Shown one piece after another: positions 1 to 11,736 of a stretch of DNA of 64,000 nt. The DNA lies in the NCBI GenBank assembly GCA_019096155.1, contig JAHCVI010000004.1, forward strand, positions 248,001-312,000, in the 5' to 3' direction. The notes under the pieces were generated by a model, which searched no databases, was not told the DNA's origin, and saw nothing but the letters and a program-made list of their open reading frames with translations. The first letter of the stretch is position 1, and each line of letters opens with the position of its first letter. The DNA is from Staphylotrichum longicolle (Eukaryota; Ascomycota; Sordariomycetes; Sordariales; Chaetomiaceae). The position numbers and the translations under genes were made by a program.

Positions 1-709
1 AGCTCTTCCTGCATCTGGACAAAAATTGCCAGAGACCTGATCCGAGCTGCACCATGTAAAGAAATGGGAATTTTGAGTACACGTTATTGGCTGATCGCAT
101 TGGTGGCTGAAAGAAAGAAACTCTGTTTAGGCGTCGTCTCCGATCGGCGTTGAGCATGCAGAACGAGCCCAGATCGAATATCAGGGGTCCCACCTCGTCG
201 AGATGACATGCAGAAATACAAAGTACTAATAGCATCACAAAACAGAAATTGGCTTTTTCCCAAAATGCCATAGGGTGGACTCATCAAGCCACACAAAACA
301 TGTTTCCTCATCGTGTGAGTCCATGTTCCAGATCTGGGGTTACATCCGCGCTGCTAGCATCGAATCACATGCAATCCTGGACGTCGACCCCGCCCCCAAA
401 CAACATCAGTGGCCAGGTTATCGCGTCTTGAGGACTCTGACTGGGCCATCTAGTGCATGTTGCAGATAAGCTTGGACAAGCTCGGCCAGGTGACCGCCCA
501 TCATCCAGACATGGGGAGAAAGATAAGCAAAAGCAGGACCAGGGGTCCAGATTCATCTGGTGCAACTCTGCACCCCATTTATTTCCTGCCTTGGTAACCG
601 TTGGCATTTCTGTCATTTGTCTTGCATCAACCTGCAAGTTGATTTGAGAGTTCCAATCCTGACTTTACCAACCTTCTGTCCATATCGTTTGTCGTTCAAG
701 TGTCCCAAG
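1..709. other. Left-edge intergenic region, 5' flank of the permease gene
   Basis: Only short overlapping open frames on both strands, without recognisable motifs. The part next to position 710 should hold the permease promoter and 5' leader. I see no RNA gene or repeat. Confidence 0.5.
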
Positions 710-2629
710 ATGAGTTTCGAAGACCCGGCTGTTGAGCGACGGGCTGCAGACACTGAAGAGGGTGACGAGGACCGCTTGGCGCAGTTTGGTTACAAACAGG
801 AGTTGAAGCGGGATTGGGGGTTGGCACACAACTTTGGCGTCTCCTTCTCCATCATCGTGAGTGATGCTGCACCTCTACCCAGATGTGTGGAAGTGAGCCT
901 GACGACCAAGTAACAGAGCGTCATCACCGGCATCACCACTCTCTTTTCCTATGGCTTGAACACGGGAGGGCCGGCCGGTATGTCTTGTTGAACAGTGCCA
1001 GGATCGCGCGCAAGTTGTTCGTTACAACTGACAACCTCTCCAGTAATGTCCGTCGGCTGGATCCTGGTCTCCTTCTTCACTCTGCTCGTTGCCGTCGCCA
1101 TGGCCGAGATTGTCTCTGCGATCCCCACCAGCGGAGGACCGTACTTCTGGGCAGCCATGCTTGCGCCCCCGCGCTGGTCACCCTTTGCGGCCTGGCTGAC
1201 GGGGTGGTACAACCTCCTCGGCCAAGTAATGACCATCTCCCTCCCTACCCCTCTCATAGGCCCCCAACTAACTCAACCCGCTTCTTTGCAAAAGGTGGCC
1301 GTAACAACCGGCATCTCCTTCGGCCTCGCCAACCTGATCCCCACGGCCATCACGGTCAAGAACCCGTCCTTCACGCCGACCCCGCGCGTCACCATCGGCA
1401 TCTACGCCGCCATCCTCGTCTCGCACGGCATCGTCAACACGTTCGGCGTGCGCATCCTCCGCCACCTCAACAACCTCTCCATCCTGCTGCACAGCGCGGG
1501 CATCACGGCGCTGTGCATCGCGGTGCTCGCGAAAGCCCCCTCGCACCAGCCCGCGTCCTTTGTCTTCGGCCACTTTCACGACGGCACGGGCGTCGAGGGC
1601 GCCGAAGGGTGGAGCCTCCGCGCGAGCGACGTCTACGTGGCCGTGTGCGGCGCGCTGCTATCGCAGTACACGCTCACGGGGTTCGACGCGTCGGCGCACC
1701 TGAGCGAGGAGACCAAGAAGGCGAGCTGGAGCGCGCCGATCGGCGTGGTCTCGAGCGTGGGGTTCAGCGCGCTGTTTGGGTTCTTTGTCCTGATGGCGTT
1801 TCTGTTCTCGGTGCAGGACTTTGAGGGGGTGTTGGCGAGCCAGTACGGGCAGCCGGTGCTGCAGATCTTGGTGGATGTTGCGGGGGAGGATGGCGCGCTG
1901 GCGTTGTTTTCGTTGATCATGGGTGATTTTGGGTCCCTTTTTTTTTTCTCTATGCTGGGTGCTGACAAGAAGCGTAGTGTGCGTGTGGCATTGCGGGCTG
2001 TTCAGCATGACGAGCAACAGCAGGATGATGTTTGCGTTTGCGCGGGATGGTGGGATAGTAAGAAGAGTCCCCTTATTACCCCTGAGACGAAACCGGCTGA
2101 CTCTCGACAGCACCCATTCTTCCACAAGGTTGACGCTCGGTTCCGTTCTCCTACGCGGGCCGTGTGGCTCGCCGCCACACTCTCGTTCTGCCTTGCGTTG
2201 CCTTCCCTGGGTTCGTCGGTCGCGTTTGCCGCAGCAACCTCGATCGCCACCATCGGACTGTACATCAGCTACGGCCTGCCCATTCTCATCGGACTGATCT
2301 GCCACCAGTCGTTCACGGCCATGAAAGGCCCGTTCAACCTCCACGCCCTGTCCCGGCCCATTGCCGCTGCCGCATGTCTCTGGATCGGTTTCATCATGGT
2401 GGTATTCTGCCTGCCGACCGCCAACCCCGTGACAAGCCAGACGTTCAATTACACGGCCGTGGCCGTCGGAATCTTGACTGTCTTTGCTGTCGGGTCGTGG
2501 GTCGTTTGGGCACATCGTTGGTTCACAGGCCCGTCTGCCGAGGTGTCGGAGGCCATGCGGCTGGGTGTGGATATTACAGAACCAGGAGCTCTGGAGGACA
2601 GGGTGAAGCAGGAGGAGAAGCAGATGTAG
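710..2629 (+). CDS. Amino-acid/GABA/choline permease (APC superfamily)
   Basis: Predicted exons are 710-856, 917-977, 1044-1225, 1295-1922, 1978-2057 and 2111-2629, giving 538 residues with every junction in phase. The protein has about 12 hydrophobic segments. After the hydrophilic N-terminus come the APC signatures: a GGPAV stretch after the second splice, ASSAHLSEE-like FDASAHLSEE, and the SNSRMMFAFARDGG segment near residue 365. These match the fungal amino-acid/choline transporter branch that includes GABA permeases and the yeast choline permease Hnm1. It probably imports an amino acid, GABA or choline across the plasma membrane; the substrate cannot be read from the sequence. The fourth intron (1923-1977) is needed to join FSLIM to the SRMMFAF exon. 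Its GTGATT donor is weak but it is the only join that restores the family sequence. Confidence 0.88.
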
Positions 2630-2832
2630 GCGAGCCCCTTTGTTCAAGAGACACGTGCGGCCAACGCACCCGGATTGAACGTTAGATGGCCGGGTTGCCA
2701 GTCACAATCAAGGCATTTATGTTGTCAGGCAGTGAAGATAGCCCCAATCATCTGTATTCTCGAGTCTCGTCACCAAGTAGACTAACTAGTCCGATATTAC
2801 TCAAAAGACCAGGTAGGCCAAGCCACCGCCGC

Positions 2833-3263
2833 TCAGTTCACCTTGGCCTGGGCCAGGGACTGGATGATGTTGGCACCGTCAAAGAGGCCGCCTCCGGCGG
2901 CCTTAGCACGGCAGAGGGACTTGCCGCGCTCGATGACGTTGTTGTCGCAAGTCAGGCCGCTCTGGGCCACGCAGCTCAGCGAGCCACCACCTATTCGAGT
3001 CTTGTCAGCACCTCTTTCAACCAGGTGGACACTGCAGATGGACTCCAGATGGACTCACAGTTGTTGCCTCCGGGCACGCAGCGGCCAGCCTGGCCATTGG
3101 CAGCGGTGCAGGCGTCCTGCTTCAGGTTGGTCGCGGCAACGCAGCAGTTGCCCCTGGGGACCGGCCGGTTCTGGTTCTGGCGGGCGACAAGAGTAGAGTC
3201 TTGGGGCAGGGCCGAGGCGAAGGCAGTGAGGCCGAGGACGATGGTGGCGAGAGAGAACTTCAT
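2833..3263 (-). CDS. Small secreted cysteine-rich protein
   Basis: Two exons on the minus strand, 3263-3059 and 2990-2833, give 120 residues; the intron is 3058-2991 (gtgagt...tag). Residues 1-19 (MKFSLATIVLGLTAFASAL) form a signal peptide, followed by a short Pro/Gln-rich segment. The mature part carries eight cysteines (an NCC pair, then DAC, GRC, NNC, LSC, LTC, SLC), compatible with four disulfides. The spacing is not the class I or II hydrophobin pattern. Small secreted Cys-rich proteins of ascomycetes are often effector-like or surface-active, but nothing here identifies a function. It is convergent with the upstream permease, about 200 bp apart. Confidence 0.8.
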
Positions 3264-6200
3264 TTTGGCGGGTTTAGTTGTGTCGTGTAAAAACAGTCAA
3301 ATGAATGTGGACTTGGAGAAGAAGAGGCCGGCCGGCGGTCAAGAAGAAGAAATGAAGTGAAAGTGGAAGGTTGACAGAGACTCGAAGACTGGCTTGAGAT
3401 GATGAGCATGCGAACTGTCGAAGGCGAAGATGACTTTCTTATGTACTTCGTCCCAACCCCCAGGGTGTCTGTCTCTTGGTCACGGCTGACTATCAACATC
3501 AGACGTTCTCGAACAAACGTTGAGACTCGGCAGCGCTTGTTGTGGAACCAGACACGCACCTTGCCCGAAATGGGTGCTGCAAGGTTGCATTTCTGGTATC
3601 AGGAGCTGTCTCGAGTTCTGAGACGGACCAGAAAATTCGCGAACACAGCTGTCGTCTTAGCGCTGGCGGGTTGTGCTGGAGGCTGAAAATGGACGAAAAC
3701 GAGCCCCTGTTTCGCATCTCGGTCTCCTCCGAGCTCGTTTTGCAACTGCTGCGCCCTGAACCCCAGACTCGGCTGATGTCAGAGCAAACGCTGAGCGCGA
3801 CACCAAAAAACCACAGGGTCCTCTTTTGCCTGATCTCGCGAAGTTCTCCATCTGGTTCTATCCACATCGTGTGACAATGGTGGGTAAGGGGGAAAAGGGG
3901 GCTTCTCGGTTTCCACTTTTTATTGTCGAGGTTGACATTCGACATCTTTGACATGGCAGCCTTCTTTGCTTGAATTGACAGCCACTGTGACCCAGGGGAT
4001 CATGCGCCGAGTTACGTCAGGGCATGAATTTCCCGCCATAATGTTCCGGGTTTGGCGTGGCGTTCGTGCATTAATCTACCCCGGATTCTGCACGGGGATT
4101 AGACGATCGGAACATGAATCCGATGCAGAGTGTCATCTGAAGTACTGTACTCTTTCAAATGGACTTTTACTCCTGTCGCTGAAGCACTCCACGACACGAC
4201 ACCACGGCTAAAATTGCTCTTCCTGTACTTCGTACCCCTGTGACAAACACCACGCCCCTCGCCGCTTGATCCAGTGAGGGCAGCCCTGAGCAGGCGATAG
4301 TGTTCACGGCACCTCAAAACCACCACGTTAAAACACAGTATCGATAAGGGCGAATCCAGATGCGCCTGCGTAAAATGCTTGTTTGCGGTCAGGCATATCC
4401 ACCATCCCGGGCTCTCCGGGGCCGTAATAATTGGCGTCTATACAGGCCTCGACAAATCCGACATGCAGAGTTCCAGGTGCTGCAGGACGGGCATTCGTGC
4501 CACTGTACGAACCGTAGACGTTATGAAAGGGTCAAGCGTCCCGCTGTCTGGCTTCAACTAAAGGCCCAATTCATTTTCCTGGAGTTCGGCACTGCCTTTG
4601 CCAGCAACGGCATCCTGTCCAAATTAAGACGGCGGGCAGGGCGCCAGCCAGCGGAGGCTCCAGCTGCTCGGTAGTGTGGGAGAGCATTTCCTGTGGAATC
4701 TTCTCCATTCTGGTAACGGTTTGTATCCAGTATTGGTAAGAAACGGAGAGTATCCTGTTGGAAAGCTTGAGTCGTTTCCCCTGCTTTGGTGCACAGCAGC
4801 AGCAGGAAAGAGGAAACAACAAACTCATTCCATCTTCCTGGGGGCAACAGATGGGATCTAACTACTCGTTCTTCCAAGATACAACTTTGCAGGCTCTGCG
4901 AAGAGCTGCTGCTGCATGCTTGCATCCTGCGTCCAGCGTGCTCCTGCCTTCGCCTTTCAAGAGAAATGAAAATGCCTTCATATCTCCACGTTTACCCTCA
5001 TCGTACAGCAAGGGCCCTATGCGAGTTAACAAGCAGATTTTATCCGTCTCTACACCTCTCAGTGTCGACCACGACAGATGCAACCACAGTGCCGCCCTCT
5101 CATTGGATGAGGATGATCGGAGATCAATGGTAGGGACATCCCGGTTGTCGATACAATTGGGGCAAAGCGAGCGCAGCTCATCTTTCCCAAAGCGTGCGGA
5201 AACCCAACGGCCCGCCGCGTGGGAACCGGTGGGGTGCGGTTTGACTCGAACCTCACTGAGCAGGGCACTCCATGGTTGCCGGTCCTCCCTTTACCTGGAA
5301 CACGCTGTTGAACTGAGGTTTCTAGTCGCTTACTTCAACATCCAAGCAACGGCCTCTTCAATAGAACACGCATCCTCAACATTTGACGACCGAACCGTTC
5401 CAGTGCCAGCAAGCACGCCTGGAGGTTGGACGATCTGAGCTGAGCCCGACATGGGAACCTACCAACCTCCTTCAGACATCAACCTTTACGGAACTGGCAG
5501 CGCGCAGAGGTTACTTTCCAGGAGGTGCTGACACTGTGGGAAGCATTTAGCAAGGACCAGAGACGTGCGTGGCAGGCGGACGCAAGGATGGCTGATGCTG
5601 AGGCTCGGGCCGCTGCTCAGATCGATGTGATAGGCGCGGCCATGGCAGGGGGAGGGAGGGGTTTGAAAGATGCAGCAACATGGCGAGCCGGGAGGGACGG
5701 AGAAAGATGTGCTGCCGTAAAAATGCTGAGTGTGTCGACTATGCAAATGCGGCAACACAGCCTGCAAGCAGGCAATCGAGTCACTGAGGAGGATCCTGCC
5801 TGTATGCAGGGAGCATCTCAGACGGGTGGTCTGTCTTGTTAGAGGGGTAATCAAGTCTGTCGCGGACCTGCTGCTCCATCGCATTGGCCGTCGCGACGGG
5901 TAGTTATGATAAACATGATCAAGATGTTCCGGAAGAGTGTCAACTGATGCGCAGACAGTAGGCAGGACGGGCTGGAAAAGGTAGTCAGTTCAGGTGTTCA
6001 CAACTCATGTTGTGCATTTCACAATTTAGACACAACCTGAAGAGGTCATGCAACCCCCTGCGGAGAAACACAGTCAATGGTGACCCAGGTCGAGGATTGG
6101 TGCTGGTTGCCTTGCTTGTCTCGCTGTCTCAAGAAACTGAATGAATCGAATCTTTCTGTTGGCAAACACAATGGCCCGTGTGCACGCGCCTTGTTGACGC

Positions 6201-7304
6201 CGGGATCTCGAGTTCTTATCCAAGAGCGGCTCGACGCCGCTCGAGAACCACGTTGCGCGCCGACGTGGGCGCGTCATGATCCGATCTTGTGGAGAGTCGG
6301 CATGGGCAGGGGTCCCAATGTCCGATGTGGCTTGCGGCTGGGGATCCGAGTTCGAGGGCGGCAACTCTCAACCGAACGAGTCCACGCTTCTTTCCCGGCC
6401 CCAAACTGGGATGTGGTCCCCGAAGCCACACTTTGTCCTCTTGATCTGCATCTTGACAACCCCAGAGAGGGAACAGTTTCCTCGGCGCCGGCACTCGGGT
6501 GAGGGGGTCGGGAGCCAGTGCCGGCCTCCACCATTGCGGGCTCCTTGTTAGCCTGGCTCCGCTCTCCTGGCCTTGACAACATGAACCATGGGGGCACAAC
6601 CTGGTGGCCCGCTTGGCCGAACGTCAGGCTCGGATTGGACCGTTATCAGGGGTCCCTTTTTGACAGCCTTCGGAATCCGTGCATGTTTATGACCGAACGT
6701 CAATGCCGTCTTGCGAGCTTTGTTTCGCCGAGGTGGGCGTCTGATGGTGCCATGGAAAAGGAAACGCGCTCTGAGCCTTCAGCTGTCAGGATTCACCGTG
6801 GCTGAGCGCTAATTTGGTTCTGGTGCTTATTCAGGGGTCCCGCCTTGGGTCCAAATTTCGATCCGCCCTCTGGAGGCACCTTTCGGGCTAGTACCTGCAG
6901 CGCTTGGCGCACTGCAACCCCCCCTCGAGGGTACCAGCGAATGGGGTCGCGGCTCGACATGAACAACCCTCCGAGCGAGGCCAACGGGACGGGTCGTTCG
7001 ACGCAGGGGCCGTGTGCCTTATTCCTGGTTCTTGTGTCCGCGCCGCCGGAGATGGGCACAGTTACAATCACAATGGGGAGAGGATTGGAAGAACGTGGAG
7101 GGCGTGGGTGCCCTTGTGGATTGCCTGCCTGACCCGGCCTTGGGGGGTCTCTGAGAGTCTCTTTTAACTTGTGTCGATCCCTCCCTTTTCGTTCCTCCAC
7201 GAGACGCCCTCGGTCAGCCCCCCCAGCAGTCTCGACCAGTCCACGATGCGACCGGAGTAAGGCGCATCGCAGTCATTCGTTTGAACCACACACGCATCAG
7301 TTTC
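3264..7304. other. Long intergenic region between Cys-rich protein and GH55 gene
   Basis: About 4 kb. Open frames up to about 150 codons occur on both strands, but none has a recognisable motif, signal peptide or the strong G/C third-position bias of neighbouring genes. The last few hundred bases (6900-7304) should be the GH55 promoter and leader. A long untranslated RNA or an unknown short gene cannot be excluded. Confidence 0.4.
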
Positions 7305-10238
7305 ATGATGCATCGTCTCTCGCTTCAGTCACTCCTTGCCGTCTCGGCCTTGGTCTCGGGCATTGCCGCCAATGCCGGCAGTGATGCTTTGACCTTGACC
7401 AGACCTCCTACGAACGATGTGGTGACGGTTGTGGTCAGGAAGACCCTCACCACCTGCCCGTCCCCGGTCCCGCCGCCGCCGTGCTCCGAAGTCACCCGCT
7501 CCGGATCTCTGTCCACGAGCCTGACCCACAGCGTGTCCGGAACCATCAGCCATTCCGGCACCGGCGGTGCCTCCAGCAGCACGGGTAGCGTGTCTCACAG
7601 CACTGGCCTCCCCAGCAGCAGCGTCTCGGGCACCGCGAGCACCCAGTCGCAGAGCACTGGCCTCCCCAACTCGAGCTCGTCCACGGCTTCCACCGCCACC
7701 GGCAGCCAAACCGGGAGCACCGGTCCCTCGGGCTCGAGCTCGTCCACCGCTTCCACTGGCAGCGTCTCCAGTGCCACCTCAAGCACCAGCATCTCAGGCA
7801 CGAGCAGCCAGTCTCAAAGCACGAGCGCCTCCGGTTCCAGCTCATCCACCGTCTCGAGCAGCTCGTCTAGCACCAGTGTCTCCAGCACCAGTGTCTCGAG
7901 CTCCAGCACCACCTCGAGCGTCTCGAGCTCCAGCTCCAGCTCGTCCACGACTTCGTCTGCCACCAGCACCACCAGCAGCGCCCAGGTCGCGACCTGCACC
8001 GATTTCTGGCTCGAAAAGATCACGCACCAGGGCGTTGCCCCATTCGCCGAGTCCGGCTATGAGGTCTTCCGCAACGTCAAGGCTTACGGCGCCAAGGGCG
8101 ATGGCTCCACGGACGACACCGCGGCCATCAACCGGGCCATCAGCGAGGGCAGCCGTTGCGGCCCGGGATGCACGGGCAGCACCAAGACGCCCGGCCTGGT
8201 CTACTTCCCGCCGGGCACCTACTTGGTGTCGTCTTCCATCATCGACTTTTACAACACGCAGCTGATCGGCAACCCCGGATGCCCGCCCGTGCTCAAGGCC
8301 ACGGCCGACTTCAGCGACCGCTGGCTCCTTGACAGCAACAAGTACGGGGCCAACGGGCTTGCTTGGGGCGCGACCAACGTGTTCTGGCGCCAGGTAGCCA
8401 ACTTTGTCATCGACATCACCGCTGTCCCCGCGGGCAACCTGATCTCGGGCATCCATTGGCCCAGCTCGCAGTCGACGTCGCTCTCCAACATCGTCTTCAA
8501 GTCGTCTGAGGCGTCGGGCACCAACCAGCACCAGGGTCTGTTTATCGAGGAGGGATCCGGCGGCTACGTCGGCGACCTCGTCTTCTACGGCGGCGGCCAG
8601 GCCCTCGCCATTGGCAACCAGCAGTTCACTTTCCGCAACATCTCCATCCACAACGCCCAGACGGCCATCAAGCAGTCGTGGTCGTGGGGCTGGACGTACA
8701 AGAGCGTCAGCATCAACAACTGCGGCGTCGGCTTCGACTTCACTGACTCCGCCGGTGCCGTGGGCTCCATCACCGTCCTCGACAGCGAGATCAACAACAC
8801 GCCCATCGGCATCAAGTACGGCAGCCAGGGCAAGGCCCCGCCTGTGTCCAACAACTTCATCTTTGAGAACTTGCACCTCAACAACGTCCCAATTGCCATC
8901 CAGGGCCCCTCGGGCACCGTCCTTGAGGGCTCGACCGGGCAGACCGTCATCGAAGCCTGGGGCCGCGGCCACAGGTACTCGCCGGTCGACGGCCCGATTC
9001 CCTTCGAGGGCTGGTTCCTGCCGAACCCGCGCCCGGCGTCGCTCGTGGCCGGCAACGCCTACTACGAGCGCTCCAAGCCGCAGTACGAGACCGTCCCCGT
9101 CTCCGAGTTCGTCAGCGCGCGCGCCGCGGGCGCCAAGGGCGACGGCAGCAGCGACGACACGGCGGCGCTCAACGCTCTCTTCGCCTCGGCCGCCGCCGCC
9201 AACAAGATCGTGTTCCTGGACGCGGGCATGTACGTCGTGACGAGCACCGTCAAGATCCCGCCCGGCTCGCGCATCGTCGGCGAGGCCTTCCCCGTGATCC
9301 TCTCGTCGGGCTCCTTCTTCGCCTCGGCGTCGTCCCCGCAGCCCGTCGTCCAGGTCGGCACCCCGGGCCAGACGGGCCGCGTCGAGTGGTCCAACACGAT
9401 CGTCTCGACCCGCGGCGCCCAGGCCGGTGCCATCCTCATCCAGTACAACCTCGCCTCGCCCGCGGGCCACCCCTCGGGTCTCTGGGACGTGCACGTCCGC
9501 GTGGGCGGGTTCGCGGGCTCCGACCTGCAGCTGGCGCAGTGCCCCAAGACGCCCGACACGCCCGTCACGGCGGACAACCTCCCCGCGCAGTGCGTCGCGG
9601 CCTTCCTGAGCATGCACATCACGCAGTCGGCGTCGGCGCTGTACATGGAGAACTGCTGGATCTGGGTGGCCGACCACGACATCGAGGAGCCCGCCAACAA
9701 CCAGCAGATCACCGTGTACGCGGGCCGCGGCCTGCTGGTCGAGGGCACGCAGGGCCCGCTGTGGCTCGTGGGCACGAGCGTCGAGCACCACCAGCTGTAC
9801 GAGTACCAGTTCGTCAACGCGGCCAACGTCTTCATGGGCCAGATCCAGACCGAGACGGCCTACTACCAGCCCAACCCGGACGCGCGGATCCCCTTCGCGC
9901 CCGACGCCAAGTACCACGACCCCGTGCTCGCCCAGGGCGAGTCCGGCTGGGGCCTGCGCGTCGTCGACTCGACGGGCCTGCTGGTGTACGGCGCGGGGCT
10001 GTACAGCTTCTTCAACAACTACAGCGTGAGCTGCGCCCAGCCCGGCGCGGGCGCGACCTGCCAGAAGCGCATCTTCAGCGTCGAGGGCGAGAGCGACGTG
10101 CGCGTGTACAACCTCAACACGGTCGGCACCAACAAGATGATCACGCTGAACGGCAAGGACATTGCCAAGTACGAGGACAACCTGGACGGGTTTGTGCACT
10201 CGATTGCGCAGTTCGCGACGGGCGGGCAGCAGAAGTAG
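7305..10238 (+). CDS. Secreted GH55 exo-beta-1,3-glucanase with mucin-like linker
   Basis: Single exon, 977 residues from ATG 7305 (a second ATG follows at 7308; an upstream in-frame TTG was not used). A signal peptide (about residues 1-24) precedes a short segment and a Ser/Thr/Gly-rich stretch at about residues 64-226, probably heavily O-glycosylated. The catalytic part starts near residue 227 (CTDFWLEKI). It shows the two paired beta-helix entries typical of GH55: an AYGAKGDGSTDDTAAIN motif near residue 260 and a repeat AAGAKGDGSSDDTAALN near residue 605. GH55 enzymes cleave laminarin-like beta-1,3-glucan from the non-reducing end. The 160-residue linker placed before the catalytic domain is longer than in the plain family members I know. 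It may tether or space the enzyme at the wall. An intact frame throughout makes this one of the safest calls here. Confidence 0.93.
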   Translation: MMHRLSLQSLLAVSALVSGIAANAGSDALTLTRPPTNDVVTVVVRKTLTTCPSPVPPPPCSEVTRSGSLSTSLTHSVSGTISHSGTGGASSSTGSVSHSTGLPSSSVSGTASTQSQSTGLPNSSSSTASTATGSQTGSTGPSGSSSSTASTGSVSSATSSTSISGTSSQSQSTSASGSSSSTVSSSSSSTSVSSTSVSSSSTTSSVSSSSSSSSTTSSATSTTSSAQVATCTDFWLEKITHQGVAPFAESGYEVFRNVKAYGAKGDGSTDDTAAINRAISEGSRCGPGCTGSTKTPGLVYFPPGTYLVSSSIIDFYNTQLIGNPGCPPVLKATADFSDRWLLDSNKYGANGLAWGATNVFWRQVANFVIDITAVPAGNLISGIHWPSSQSTSLSNIVFKSSEASGTNQHQGLFIEEGSGGYVGDLVFYGGGQALAIGNQQFTFRNISIHNAQTAIKQSWSWGWTYKSVSINNCGVGFDFTDSAGAVGSITVLDSEINNTPIGIKYGSQGKAPPVSNNFIFENLHLNNVPIAIQGPSGTVLEGSTGQTVIEAWGRGHRYSPVDGPIPFEGWFLPNPRPASLVAGNAYYERSKPQYETVPVSEFVSARAAGAKGDGSSDDTAALNALFASAAAANKIVFLDAGMYVVTSTVKIPPGSRIVGEAFPVILSSGSFFASASSPQPVVQVGTPGQTGRVEWSNTIVSTRGAQAGAILIQYNLASPAGHPSGLWDVHVRVGGFAGSDLQLAQCPKTPDTPVTADNLPAQCVAAFLSMHITQSASALYMENCWIWVADHDIEEPANNQQITVYAGRGLLVEGTQGPLWLVGTSVEHHQLYEYQFVNAANVFMGQIQTETAYYQPNPDARIPFAPDAKYHDPVLAQGESGWGLRVVDSTGLLVYGAGLYSFFNNYSVSCAQPGAGATCQKRIFSVEGESDVRVYNLNTVGTNKMITLNGKDIAKYEDNLDGFVHSIAQFATGGQQK

Positions 10239-10502
10239 AGGAGGGTTGTGGGTTTGAATGATGGGCGCGCCCCCCGGATCTGATGAGAGATGAACGATGG
10301 GATATCTTGGATAATATAGCGCGGGGGGTTGCTAGTCGATAGTTAATGGTACTTTGAACCGTTTCTTTTCTTTGTATATTAAGTTCCATAGCGTCGGGTT
10401 CTTGTGTGAAAACCTGGCGAAGCAGTAGGAAATAGCTATCGTTCCAACTGCCATGAGCCTGTTCGCAAGCCACCTGAACAATGTTCACCATGCTGCGCGA
10501 CT

Positions 10503-11736
10503 TCAGCCTCCACGCTCCTGCAGCCTCTTCAAGACCACCTTGTTCATGGCGAGCAGCCGCGTGGTCAGATCCTCCTGCCACTCGGCCAGGTGCTCGTGCG
10601 CAGAGAGCAGGCTGCTTGTCGACATGGTCCCGTACCGGTTCTCCCACACCCTCACCTTGTCGTCGTGCGAGAGATGCTTGGGCTTGGATATGGCGGCCGA
10701 GGCGCTCGCGGAGCCGTTGAGTGCTGGGCTGGCAGCCACGGCTCCAGCAGTCACGGCTCCGGCAGCCAGGGACCCAGCAGCGAGAGCAGCGGCGTAACTG
10801 GGATGGATAGGTGGTGGTGCTGGTGCCGGTGCTGGTGCCGGTGCTGGCGGGACCGACTTTTGCTGTGGCTTGGGTGTCGGTCTTGGTGGCTCTGGCACCG
10901 GTCCTCCGGGTGGTGGGAGCTGCATGCGCTTGAGCAATGGAGTTGCCTGGTCTGACTGAGGAGTGGATTGTCGAAATGAGCACAAGCACCCCTGGCGGTT
11001 GTACCAGCAGTTTGCGCAGGCACCGCCCGTCACTTCGAGGACTGCCGGATGGCGCACCACGACGCAGTGGCCTGGAAACACGCCGCTGCGCCTCAAGCAA
11101 CGATCGCAGGCTTCGTCCTCGGGAACCATCTCGCCGATTGCCTGCATGAAAAAGGCGACGGGGTTCTGCGGTTTCACATTGTTGAAGCGGTGCGTCACGA
11201 CGGGAACCCGTTTGACTGGTTGTGCGCCAAGAAACGTGTACATGTTGCCTGGTCGCCGTGGCTGGAGAGGAAACTGCGGGTGCAGCTTCTTTAACAACTC
11301 GAGGGCGGCTGCGTCAAGCGTGAGTGTTGGGTGCTCGATCAGAAAGTTCAGAACAGGGGGCGGACGTACTCTGCGAGTTGGAGAGTTTTGATGGAGGGAC
11401 GGATACAGGTGCCGGATTCAATATTGGCGCTTCGGCTGCAAAGAATGAGTGTGATAGATAGCCGCCATCGGCCGGAATATCCTCTTCGTCATCAGTGTCA
11501 TCCGACTCGGGGTCGCTAGACTCGGTCCGACGTGTCTTGGGTGCCGGGCTGTCGCTCTCAGACTCGGCCTTGCGCTTTGCCTTGTTGAAGGGCACGGCTG
11601 GAGGGTCGAGGGCGTGTTGAGACGCGTGATATTGTGGCGTTTCAGTGCTGAGAGCATTGTTGGGGACGGGAATCGACTCCGAGTCGGATGAGTATTGCGA
11701 GCCAAGATCCGACTCTGGGGACACCGGCGGTGGCAT
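10503..11736 (-). CDS. DUF3716-type cysteine-motif protein
   Basis: Two exons, 11736-11370 and 11308-10503, give 390 residues; the intron is 11369-11309 (gtacgt...gcag). The N-terminal 120 residues are acidic, Ser-rich and disordered, with a basic KAKRK and KTRR patch that could be a nuclear signal. The middle holds the cysteine pattern of the fungal DUF3716 family: a CDRC pair, a GHC, then ACANC and GCLCS within about 50 residues, probably binding zinc. A Pro/Ala-rich spacer (alternating PA near residue 270) leads to a C-terminal helical region with Leu, Glu and Arg. DUF3716 proteins have no established role; many are lineage-expanded in Sordariomycetes. It converges with the GH55 gene, whose stop lies 264 bp away. 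Confidence 0.8.

Noticed and set aside
1658..2647. Antisense open frame of about 330 codons over the permease
   Set aside because: Low-complexity, no domain, opposite a spliced APC permease with conserved motifs.
7842..10199. 785-codon open frame antisense to the GH55 gene
   Set aside because: It is a codon-bias shadow: Arg/Gly/Val-rich, no motif, and exactly opposite a well-supported glucanase.
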